A stretch of DNA of 6,342 nt from WVXT01 sp964403285 (GCA_964403285.1 CAYOFG010000073.1:1-6342); one strand, 5' to 3'; counted from the first letter of the stretch, positions 1 to 5,382 are shown. The notes: a model not told the origin generated them from the sequence alone. Made by a program: numbers and translations.

Positions 1-44
1 GACAGCGAAAAAATGCGACGAACAGGAGCATTTTGCAGCGCCAG

Positions 45-59
45 AGGGGCGAAGCCCCT
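45..59. repeat. Short palindrome in the rpsF leader
   Basis: AGGGGC, loop GAA, GCCCCT form a perfect 6-bp stem. A second, looser hairpin lies just upstream: AAAATGC at 10-16 pairs with GCATTTT at 28-34 across an 11-base loop. The tight hairpin resembles the GAA-loop palindromes after rplI (1945-1961, 1985-2001) in form but not in stem sequence. No T-run follows it, so it is not a standard intrinsic terminator. It could be part of a leader controlling rpsF or one more member of the intergenic palindrome family of this window. The hairpin is seen directly; its role is unknown. Confidence 0.6.
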
Positions 60-91
60 ATGGAAGTATTCGAACGAAGTGAGGATAGCTT

Positions 92-466
92 ATGCCTATT
101 TACGAAAGTATCTTTGTTTGTCCACCGGATTTACCAACTGAAGAACTGGAGGAACTTGCCAGAAAGTTTGAGAAAATTATAACCCAGGGGCAGGGAGAGG
201 TAATTTCCTGTAATAAATTGGGACGCAGGAAGCTGGGGTATGAAATAAAGGGTTACAAAGAAGGTTTTATGTATTGCATCAATTTTAATTCTCCGCCAAG
301 TCTGGTCGCTGAATTGGAAAAGAATTACCGCGTTACTGATAAAGTGATCAGACACTTAATCGTGAAGGTAGATGAGAAAAAACTGAAAGAGAAAAAAGTA
401 ACCAGTGAAGAGCCAAAAGATGAGGTGGAGAAAGAGAGCCCAACAAAAGAGGTCGGTCACCCTTAA
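92..466 (+). CDS. rpsF: Small ribosomal subunit protein S6 (bS6)
   Basis: S6 binds the central domain of 16S rRNA together with S18 in the platform of the 30S subunit. The 124-residue product begins MPIYESIFV and has the family motif GRRKLGYEIKG at about 44-54, followed by YCINF at 61-65 in the next strand. The ferredoxin-like core covers about 1-95. Residues 96-124 form a Lys/Glu-rich tail that is probably disordered; acidic or charged S6 tails are known in other bacteria. The ATG has GAGG at 81-84, seven bases upstream. The last codons (VGHP) and the TAA stop lie inside a perfect palindrome (456-473), so a repeat element seems to have shaped the extreme C-terminus. It is the first gene of the classic rpsF-ssb-rpsR group; S6 and S18 from the same transcript assemble as a heterodimer. 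Confidence 0.97.
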   Translation: MPIYESIFVCPPDLPTEELEELARKFEKIITQGQGEVISCNKLGRRKLGYEIKGYKEGFMYCINFNSPPSLVAELEKNYRVTDKVIRHLIVKVDEKKLKEKKVTSEEPKDEVEKESPTKEVGHP

Positions 467-504
467 GGGTGACGAAAAAACGGCACCATAAATGGTGCCC
501 GACC
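451..504. repeat. Two-palindrome cluster with outer inverted repeat (rpsF/ssb)
   Basis: Outer arms GGTCGG (451-456) and CCGACC (499-504) are perfect inverse complements. Between them lie two palindromes: GTCACCCTTAAGGGTGAC at 456-473, perfect with no loop, and GGCACCAT-AA-ATGGTGCC at 482-499. Eight bases, mostly A, separate them. Together they can fold as a three-way junction. The outer arms share one base with each inner palindrome. The rpsF stop codon (464-466) is in the middle of the first palindrome. The layout matches 5314-5368 closely in size and plan though not in sequence. The pairing is seen directly; a family of structured repeats is inferred. Confidence 0.75.
474..499 (-). terminator. 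Possible intrinsic terminator facing the minus strand
   Basis: Read on the minus strand, the hairpin of 482-499 (GGCACCAT-TT-ATGGTGCC) is followed at once by GTTTTTTC (481-474). That is the stem plus U-run layout of an intrinsic terminator. It would stop transcription coming leftward into rpsF, antisense to the operon. No minus-strand gene is visible here to need it, and the A-run may simply be a spacer of the palindrome cluster. Confidence 0.3.
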
Positions 505-550
505 AGAAATGATGCTTTGAGGAGAAACCAACCAGCAATATTTAAATAGA

Positions 551-557
551 AAGGGGG
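551..557 (+). promoter_or_regulatory. Ribosome binding site deciding the ssb GTG start
   Basis: AAGGGGG lies seven bases before GTG at 565. The product from this GTG begins MARGTVNKVILIGRLG, the usual SSB N-terminus, and no in-frame ATG lies near the conserved start. This supports GTG as the initiation codon. Confidence 0.8.
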
Positions 558-564
558 ATTAGTA

Positions 565-1017
565 GTGGCTAGAGGCACTGTAAATAAGGTTATTCTAATT
601 GGCCGTCTGGGTAGTGACCCAGAACTGCGGTATACACCGAATGGCGATGCCGTAGTAAATTTTAGAATAGCGACGAACAGGGTTTGGAAAGACAAGGAAG
701 GCAATCAACAGGAGAGGGCGGATTGGCATAGGATAGTAGCCTGGAGAAAATTGGCAGAAAGGTGTGGAGAATATCTCAGGAAGGGAAGTCATGTGTATAT
801 TGAGGGGAGACTGGAAACGCGTAGCTGGGAAGACAAGAATGGGAACAAAAGATTTGTAACAGAAGTTATAACCGATCGGATGCAGATGCTTGATGCTAAA
901 GGACAAGTCAAGGTAAGTGAGCAGGCTCCTCCTCCAGAAGAAGTTTTTGAAGAGAAAGAACTTCCCCAGGGCGAAGAAATAAAAGAAAGCGAATCGGAAG
1001 ACGAAATCCCGTTTTGA
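565..1017 (+). CDS. ssb: Single-stranded DNA-binding protein
   Basis: SSB coats single-stranded DNA during replication, repair and recombination and recruits partner proteins through its C-terminal tip. The 150-residue product has an OB fold at about 5-109: NKVILIGRLGSDPELRYTPNG at the start, then VNFRIATNRVW with W41, and the conserved DWHRIVAW around 53-60. Tryptophans 54 and 60 lie where stacking residues occur in the family. A short Pro/Glu-rich linker (about 110-142) leads to the acidic tail ending EDEIPF, the canonical partner-binding tip. Length is near the lower end for bacterial SSBs because the linker is short and not glycine-rich. It lies between the S6 and S18 genes, as in many bacteria. 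It starts with GTG, 98 bases after rpsF, beyond the palindrome cluster. Confidence 0.98.
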   Translation: MARGTVNKVILIGRLGSDPELRYTPNGDAVVNFRIATNRVWKDKEGNQQERADWHRIVAWRKLAERCGEYLRKGSHVYIEGRLETRSWEDKNGNKRFVTEVITDRMQMLDAKGQVKVSEQAPPPEEVFEEKELPQGEEIKESESEDEIPF

Positions 1018-1068
1018 ATTCTTCTTTCGGTAATTGCTAAACAATCTCGGTGAAGGGTAGGTAAAAAA

Positions 1069-1350
1069 ATGGTTCCCAACGGAGAAAGGGAAAGTAGAGG
1101 AAGAAGAGGAGGCTTCGATCCCGGGAAGAGACGGTATCGACCTTTTCGAAAAAAGGTATGTCGTTTCTGTGTAAAGAAGATAGATTATGTTGATTATAAA
1201 GACACAGGACTCCTGAGGAGTTACATTACGGATAGAGGCAAGATTCTATCCAACAAGGTCACGGGAAACTGTGCTAAACACCAGCGCAACTTATGTAGAG
1301 CTGTAAAGAGAGCAAGAGTTATCGGTTTATTACCATTCACCACGAGATAG
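1069..1350 (+). CDS. rpsR: Small ribosomal subunit protein S18 (bS18), Cys-containing form
   Basis: S18 pairs with S6 on 16S rRNA in the 30S platform. The 93-residue product has a basic, glycine-rich N-terminus (about 8-29), then the S18 core with IDYVDYKDTGLLRSYI at 38-53, TGNCAKHQRNL at 65-75 and the signature KRARVIGLLPF at 80-90. Cysteines 31 and 34 (CRFC) with C68 and H71 are laid out like the metal-binding, so-called C+ form of S18; zinc binding is inferred from that pattern. C76 is an extra cysteine. At 61-63 the protein has SNK where many relatives have PRR or PSR, a mild change. The ATG lies 51 bases after ssb with TAGG at 1058-1061 as a modest ribosome site. Confidence 0.97.
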   Translation: MVPNGERESRGRRGGFDPGKRRYRPFRKKVCRFCVKKIDYVDYKDTGLLRSYITDRGKILSNKVTGNCAKHQRNLCRAVKRARVIGLLPFTTR

Positions 1351-1498
1351 AAGATGTCGTTCTCTCCGAAATATTTCGTCTATTCTGAAATAGAAAGTCA
1401 TACCTTCAATTTTCCCTAGCTATCGGCCGAAATTGCAAGAGTTATCCATAAACTATCTTTCATATTGTAGAAATATTTTAAAGAAATTAGGGGGAAGA
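1351..1498. other. AT-rich spacer between rpsR and rplI
   Basis: These 148 bases have no convincing gene. They hold a perfect palindrome CGAAATATTTCG at 1367-1378 and a 6-bp hairpin TCTATT/AATAGA at 1379-1394 with a 4-base loop, both weak and AT-rich. Neither has a terminator T-run. I could not fix a promoter with both -35 and -10 boxes. A TTG at 1433 is in frame with rplI but lies in non-coding-looking sequence. Confidence 0.6.
1490..1495 (+). promoter_or_regulatory. Ribosome binding site deciding the rplI start
   Basis: A GGGGGA run sits three bases before ATG at 1499. The open frame extends 22 codons upstream to a TTG at 1433, but those codons do not resemble L9, whose N-terminus is normally MKVILxxxVxGLG. 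The start at 1499 gives that N-terminus exactly. Confidence 0.8.
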
Positions 1499-1942
1499 AT
1501 GAAAGTTATACTGTGTCAGACAGTTAAAGGCCTTGGTGAGAGAGGAGATGTAATCTTGGTTAGCGATGGCTATGGTCGGAACTATCTCATTCCTCGCCAC
1601 CTGGCCTGGGAGGCTAACGAAAAGAATATCCGCAGGTTGAAAGAGGAAAAGCGAAAAGAACAGGAGAAAGACGAGAAGATTTTGCGATCAGCGGTTGCAT
1701 TTGCCGGTAAGTTAGAAAAAATTTCTTGTACCATTCCTGTTAAAGCAGGAGAGAGTGAGAAAATTTTTGGGGCGGTTACTTCTTCCGATATTCGGGAAGC
1801 TTTACTTTCCCAAGGAATAGACGTGGATAAGAAGGATATACTTCTGGATGAACCGATCAAGGAATTGGGAGTCTATACAGTAGAAGTTAGAGTTCATCCA
1901 AAAGTCACGGGGAGAATAAAAGTCTGGGTTGTAAAGGAGTAG
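1499..1942 (+). CDS. rplI: Large ribosomal subunit protein L9 (bL9)
   Basis: L9 binds 23S rRNA at the base of the L1 stalk and reaches out along the ribosome surface; it helps keep reading frame. The 147-residue product matches the family length. The N-terminal RNA-binding domain (about 1-46) carries MKVILCQTVKGLGERGDVI and the signature DGYGRNYLIPRHLAWEA at 23-39. A charged connecting helix follows (about 41-74, rich in Lys/Glu/Arg). The C-terminal domain (about 75-147) includes KIFGAVTSSDI at 88-98 and ends VEVRVHPKVTGRIKVWVVKE. Residue 34 is His where many relatives have Gly or Lys, a tolerated position. The TAG stop is two bases before a palindrome (1945-1961). rplI next to dnaB is a widespread arrangement. 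Confidence 0.97.
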   Translation: MKVILCQTVKGLGERGDVILVSDGYGRNYLIPRHLAWEANEKNIRRLKEEKRKEQEKDEKILRSAVAFAGKLEKISCTIPVKAGESEKIFGAVTSSDIREALLSQGIDVDKKDILLDEPIKELGVYTVEVRVHPKVTGRIKVWVVKE

Positions 1943-1944
1943 CT

Positions 1945-1961
1945 GCAGAGCGAAGCTCTGC
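1945..1961. repeat. Palindrome directly after the rplI stop
   Basis: GCAGAGC, loop GAA, GCTCTGC form a 7-bp perfect stem. The same stem recurs at 5320-5335 after the aldolase with loop TT. Read on the opposite strand this copy is GCAGAGCTTCGCTCTGC, one base longer than the other copy. Both copies follow AAGGAGTAGC, which contains the stop codon, and both are followed by GT. No T-run follows, so it is not a typical intrinsic terminator. Confidence 0.8.
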
Positions 1962-1971
1962 GTTATAATGA

Positions 1972-2059
1972 TGTCATTGCGAGACCCGATTGAAAATCGG
2001 GAAAAGGAGCGTGGTCCCGATGAATCGGGACTTCGGCGCTTACACTCCTCGCAAAGACA
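1972..2059. repeat. Inverted-repeat-bounded element with two internal hairpins, upstream of dnaB
   Basis: The ends TGTCATTGCGAG (1972-1983) and CTCGCAAAGACA (2048-2059) are inverse complements at 11 of 12 positions. Inside are CCCGATT-GAA-AATCGGG (1985-2001) and GTCCCGAT-GA-ATCGGGAC (2014-2031), which share the stem core CCCGAT. The 88-base unit can fold as a cloverleaf and encodes nothing recognisable. From memory, short dispersed repeats with TGTCATTGCGAG-like ends occur in many environmental bacterial genomes; I could not search for this here. It resembles a non-autonomous palindromic repeat. I saw no clear target-site duplication. It lies 34 bases before the dnaB start. Confidence 0.75.
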
Positions 2060-2080
2060 GTGCTTTGCTGCCACATTTTA

Positions 2081-2086
2081 GAGGAG
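2081..2086 (+). promoter_or_regulatory. Ribosome binding site of dnaB
   Basis: GAGGAG lies seven bases before ATG at 2094. It is intact just downstream of the repeat element, so dnaB can be translated independently of rplI even though the two genes are 151 bases apart. Confidence 0.75.
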
Positions 2087-2093
2087 AGAGAAA

Positions 2094-3431
2094 ATGGTAA
2101 ATCTAATAGATAAAATTCCCCCACAGAATCTGGAAGCTGAGCGCTCGGTATTGGGAGCGATGCTTATCGAAAAGGAAGCAATTGCTAAAGCTATAGATTT
2201 TTTGAGAAAGGATAGTTTTTATAGTGAAGCACACCAGACGATTTTCCAGGCGATTATCGATATTTATGATAAGAATAAAGCAGTTGACTTCGTCACTGTT
2301 GGTGAAGAGTTAAAAAAGGCAAAGATACTCAAAGAAGTGGGAGGTGCTACCTATCTGAGTAATCTGATAGATAGTGTTGCCACAGCAGCCAATGTTGAGT
2401 ACTATGCCAAGATTGTGCAGGAGAAAGCGGTCCTGAGAAATCTAATTAGGTCCGCCACCCAGATTGTAACCGATAGCTATACTGATACCAAGGATGTTAG
2501 CGAAATCCTGGACCAGGCAGAGCAGGCAATCTTTAGTATCACCCAGAGCAAAGTTCAAACAGGCTTCGTTCCTGTTTCTGAAATGGTGCATGGAAGCATT
2601 GAGACTATTGAAAATTTATACAAGAAAAAAGAGAAAGTTCCTGGGGTACCTTCAGGGTTTATAGATTTGGATAGGAAGACAGGAGGATTCTATGCCTCAA
2701 ATCTAATAGTTGTTGCTGGACGGCCTTCTATGGGCAAAACCTCGTTCTGTTTGAGCATTGCTCGTAATGTAGGGATTAACGAATCCCTTCCCGTGGCAAT
2801 CTTCAGTCTGGAAATGTCTCGAGAGGAACTAGTTTTGCGCCTTCTTTGTTCAATGGCTAGAGTGAGTGTGCACAAGGTGCGAACAGGTTTCATAGATAAG
2901 AAGGACTGGACTCCTCTAACCAATGCTGCTTCCGTTCTTTCCAACGCTCCCATTTTCATCGACGATTCTCCCGCAATTTCGGTCTTAGAAATGAAAGCCA
3001 GGGCCCGGCGACTACAAGCTGAGCGGGGACTCTCGCTAATCATCATCGATTACTTGCAACTTATGCCTGGCCGTACGGGAAGGTCTGAATATCGACAGCA
3101 GGATATCTCGGAAATTACCCGCTGTCTAAAAAATCTGGCCAAGGAATTAAAGGTTCCTGTTGTGGCGATCTCCCAGTTGTCCCGGGAGACGGAAAAGAGA
3201 CAATCGAAGAGGCCGCAACTTTCCGATTTGAGAGAATCCGGGGCAATAGAACAGGATGCTGACCTGGTTGCTTTTATCTATCGAGAAGACTATTACGACG
3301 CCAAAAATGCTTCCCCGGGAGTTACAGAAATAATCATTGGAAAACAAAGAAATGGTCCCACTGGTTCAGTGAAGCTGAAATTTTTGAATGAATATACTTC
3401 CTTTGAAAATTTAGCAAAACAACCTGAATAG
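2094..3431 (+). CDS. dnaB: Replicative DNA helicase DnaB
   Basis: DnaB is the ring-shaped hexameric 5'-3' helicase that opens DNA at the replication fork and works with primase. The 445-residue product has the normal length. The N-terminal domain (about 6-108) opens with PPQNLEAERSVLGAML. A linker follows, then the RecA-like ATPase from about 180. Walker A is GRPSMGKTS at 209-217 with K215 and T216; the catalytic glutamate is E240 in FSLEMS. Walker B is LIIIDYLQLM with D319; motif H3 is SQLSR with Q361; DLRESGAIEQDAD at 378-390 is the conserved H4 region; R419 in KQRNGPTG is the expected arginine finger. There is no intein, although inteins are common at the Walker A site in this family. It is followed after three bases by alr, suggesting coupled translation. 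Confidence 0.98.
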   Translation: MVNLIDKIPPQNLEAERSVLGAMLIEKEAIAKAIDFLRKDSFYSEAHQTIFQAIIDIYDKNKAVDFVTVGEELKKAKILKEVGGATYLSNLIDSVATAANVEYYAKIVQEKAVLRNLIRSATQIVTDSYTDTKDVSEILDQAEQAIFSITQSKVQTGFVPVSEMVHGSIETIENLYKKKEKVPGVPSGFIDLDRKTGGFYASNLIVVAGRPSMGKTSFCLSIARNVGINESLPVAIFSLEMSREELVLRLLCSMARVSVHKVRTGFIDKKDWTPLTNAASVLSNAPIFIDDSPAISVLEMKARARRLQAERGLSLIIIDYLQLMPGRTGRSEYRQQDISEITRCLKNLAKELKVPVVAISQLSRETEKRQSKRPQLSDLRESGAIEQDADLVAFIYREDYYDAKNASPGVTEIIIGKQRNGPTGSVKLKFLNEYTSFENLAKQPE

Positions 3432-3434
3432 AAT

Positions 3435-4525
3435 ATGCCAAAATCTCATTATCCTTCCAATTATGCTCTCCCCTTTCTCCGGCCAACCTGGGCTGAAATC
3501 GACCTGGGTGCCTTCAAACATAATTTCAAAGAGATAAAAAGAAAACTCAAGAAAGACACTTCCTTACTTCCCGTAGTTAAGGCTGATGGTTATGGTCATG
3601 GTATGGAAGAGATCGCTCGTGCCAGCCTATCCTGTGGAGCGAAGCTTTTGGGAGTAGCCAATATTGAAGAAGGAATATTCCTAAGAAAGAAAGGGATTAC
3701 AGCACCCATCCTTATTCTGGGAAGTGTTTACCCCTTGTCCAATTTTACTCATATTTTAAGATATAATCTTACACCTGCAATTTGTAGCCTTCAGGCTTCC
3801 CAGGAGCTTTCTAAAATTGCCAGGCGGCGGAAGAAGAAAGTGAAAGTTCATATAAAAGTAGATACAGGAATGGGACGCATCGGCATTTCAGCGGAAAATG
3901 CCGTAGCGCTTGTCAGGAAAGTAATACAGTTGCCGGGGATAATTATTGAAGGAATCTTCACTCATCTTGCCGCCGCAGATAGCGATTATGAGTTCACTAT
4001 GGAGCAGATTAGAAAATTCCAATCAGTTATCGATGAGCTCAAGCGAGATAATATAAATATAAAATATAAACATGCAGCTAACTCTACTGCTATTCTCAGA
4101 TATTCAGATGCCCATTTCAATTTAGCCAGGCCTGGTATATCACTTTATGGACTTGCTCCTTTTGCAGGGGCAGAAAGAGAGATAGACCTAAAACCGGTAA
4201 TGCAACTCAAGACGAAAATTGTATTTATAAAAAGAGTAAAGAAGGGAACGAGCGTAAGCTATGGTCGAACCTGGAAAGCAGAGAGGGACTCTATAATCGG
4301 AACACTTCCTATAGGCTATGCTGATGGATACAATCGTTTGCTCTCAAACCGTGGCGAGGTCTTGATTCGGGGAAAGAGAATTCCCATTGTGGGAAGGGTA
4401 TGTATGGATATGTGTATGGTTGACATCACGTCCCTACCGGATGTTAAGGTCGGTGAGGAAGTAGTATTAATCGGTACTCAAGGAAAGGAAAATATAACTG
4501 CCGATGAGATTGCCAAACTAATCGG
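3435..4525 (+). CDS. alr: Alanine racemase, 3' end lost in assembly gap
   Basis: Alr interconverts L- and D-alanine with PLP in the cytoplasm and supplies D-alanine for peptidoglycan. The visible 363 residues have the fold type III PLP barrel and most of the C-terminal beta domain. K49 in VVKADGYGHG forms the Schiff base; R148 in KVDTGMGRIG, N216 and S217 in AANSTA, and R232 in ARPGISLYG match cofactor contacts. Y276 in SVSYGRTW is the second catalytic base; CMDMCMVD at 323-330 is the conserved late motif. Homologues are usually 370-390 residues, so only some 15-20 residues are missing. ATG 3435 lies three bases after dnaB with no good Shine-Dalgarno sequence, so translation is probably coupled to dnaB. 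The first 17 residues precede the conserved RPTWAEIDLGA start and no nearer start codon is evident. Confidence 0.96.
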
Positions 4526-4625
4526 NNNNNNNNNNNNNNNNNNNNNNNNNNNNNNNNNNNNNNNNNNNNNNNNNNNNNNNNNNNNNNNNNNNNNNNNNNN
4601 NNNNNNNNNNNNNNNNNNNNNNNNN
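4526..4625. other. Assembly gap (100 N)
   Basis: Exactly 100 N, the usual placeholder for a scaffold gap of unknown length. The end of alr (about 15-20 codons plus stop) and the start of the aldolase (about 22-23 codons) must lie here if the join is right. Those needs alone come to roughly 110-135 bases, so the true gap is probably a little longer than drawn. There need be no further gene in it, but a longer insert cannot be excluded. Confidence 0.97.
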
Positions 4626-5320
4626 CTGATCCAGCTTCCGTGGAGATTGCGGGAAAGGCAGGGTTCGACTTCGTTATAATTGATATGGAACACGGACCAG
4701 TGTCGGTGGAGACTGCGCAGAATTTGATAAGAGCAGCAGAGTTAGTAGATATCACACCGATTATAAGAGTGACTGAAAACGAGCCCGGATTGATACTCAG
4801 GGCTTTGGATATCGGTGCCGGTGGTGTGGAGGTTCCACAAATTGGGAATAAAGAAGACGCCTTAAGGTTGGTTCAATCGGCTAAGTTTACTCCCCAGGGG
4901 AGCCGCGGGGTATGTCGTTTCGTGAGAGCTGCCGACTATTCTGCCTCAGATCGTTACAAATATTTTGAAGAGGCGAATAAGGAAACAATAACTATACCAC
5001 ACATTGAAGGAACGAAGGGAATAAGTAACCTGGAAGAAATCCTGTCGGTCGAGGGCCTGGACATCATATTTGTTGGACCTTATGACCTTTCCCAATCACT
5101 CAATATACCCGGCAAGGTGGACGACCCCAAAGTCGTGGAGAAGATGAGAGAAGTAGTCAGTATCTCCAGAAAAGCTGGTCTTGCCGTGGGTACATTTGTT
5201 GATGATATCAAAGCGGCAAAGAAATGGATTACCCAGGGAGTTCAGTATATCTCTTTTTCCGTAGATGTGGGAATTTTCTACGAAGCCTGCAAAAATGTAG
5301 TGCAAGAACTCAAGGAGTAG
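4626..5320 (+). CDS. HpcH/HpaI-family class II aldolase, 5' end in gap
   Basis: Members of this family are metal-dependent enzymes that split or form C-C bonds with pyruvate or a related 2-oxo acid. The visible 230 residues (first full codon at 4628) begin DPASVEIAGKAGFDFVI, the usual sequence about 22-23 residues into the protein, so the true start is in the gap and GTG 4640 is internal. Numbering from that Asp, H22 in DMEHGP, R47 in IIRVTENEP, E127 in IPHIEG and D153 in GPYDLSQSL have the same spacing as H45, R70, E149 and D175 of E. coli HpaI: catalytic His, substrate Arg and the two metal ligands. The residue two before the metal Glu is H125, where HpaI has Gln. The substrate is not predictable. 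The TAG stop lies in an arm of the 5314-5368 repeat, 62 bases before pdxA, so the two are probably cotranscribed. Confidence 0.9.
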
Positions 5321-5368
5321 CAGAGCTTGCTCTGCGTCGACCCGGCGCGAAACAAGTTTCGCTACTCC
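5314..5368. repeat. Two-palindrome cluster with outer inverted repeat (aldolase/pdxA)
   Basis: Outer arms GGAGTAGC (5314-5321) and GCTACTCC (5361-5368) are perfect 8-base inverse complements. Inside are GCAGAGC-TT-GCTCTGC (5320-5335) and GCGAAAC-AA-GTTTCGC (5347-5362), 11 bases apart. The outer arms share two bases (GC) with each inner palindrome. The aldolase stop codon (5318-5320) is in the left arm. The plan and size (55 nt) repeat those of 451-504 (54 nt). The first palindrome and the ten bases AAGGAGTAGC at the stop also occur at the end of rplI. The structure is seen directly; its role is unknown. Confidence 0.8.
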
Positions 5369-5372
5369 AGAT

Positions 5373-5376
5373 GGAG
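5373..5376 (+). promoter_or_regulatory. Ribosome binding site of pdxA, choosing between two tandem ATGs
   Basis: GGAG lies three bases before ATG 5380 and six before ATG 5383, which are adjacent and in frame. The second has the better spacing and is taken as the start. The site sits only five bases after the right arm of the palindrome cluster, so folding of that element could affect access to it. Confidence 0.6.
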
Positions 5377-5382
5377 TGAATG

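Noticed and set aside
1..91. Fragment of an upstream gene or a clear S6:S18 mRNA binding motif.
   Set aside because: Reading frames across this stretch give no recognisable protein, and the CCG expected in the S6:S18 binding bulge is absent on the + strand.
15..681. Exact 12-base direct repeat GCGACGAACAGG at 15-26 and 670-681 (the second inside ssb).
   Set aside because: About one such 12-base match is expected by chance in a window of this size, and no longer similarity surrounds it.
595..1079. Long minus-strand open frames opposite ssb and elsewhere (for example 348-704, 2690-3046, 1582-1860).
   Set aside because: They lie opposite clearly conserved genes, resemble no family, and have low-complexity or Ser/Phe-rich compositions typical of antisense frames.
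1433..1498. Upstream TTG that would extend L9 by 22 residues.
   Set aside because: The extra residues are not L9-like, and ATG 1499 has a strong ribosome site and gives the standard N-terminus and length.
1945..2059. Intrinsic terminator between rplI and dnaB.
   Set aside because: None of the hairpins is followed by a T-run on either strand.
1972..2059. CRISPR array or tRNA because of repeated stems and a cloverleaf-like fold.
   Set aside because: There are no regularly spaced direct repeats, and no T-loop GTTC, anticodon arm or acceptor pattern.
2718..2742. Possible intein at the DnaB Walker A site.
   Set aside because: The motif GRPSMGKTS is uninterrupted and the protein has normal length.
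4640..4642. GTG as the aldolase start.
   Set aside because: In-frame codons before it read DPAS, part of the conserved family sequence, so the true start is in the gap.
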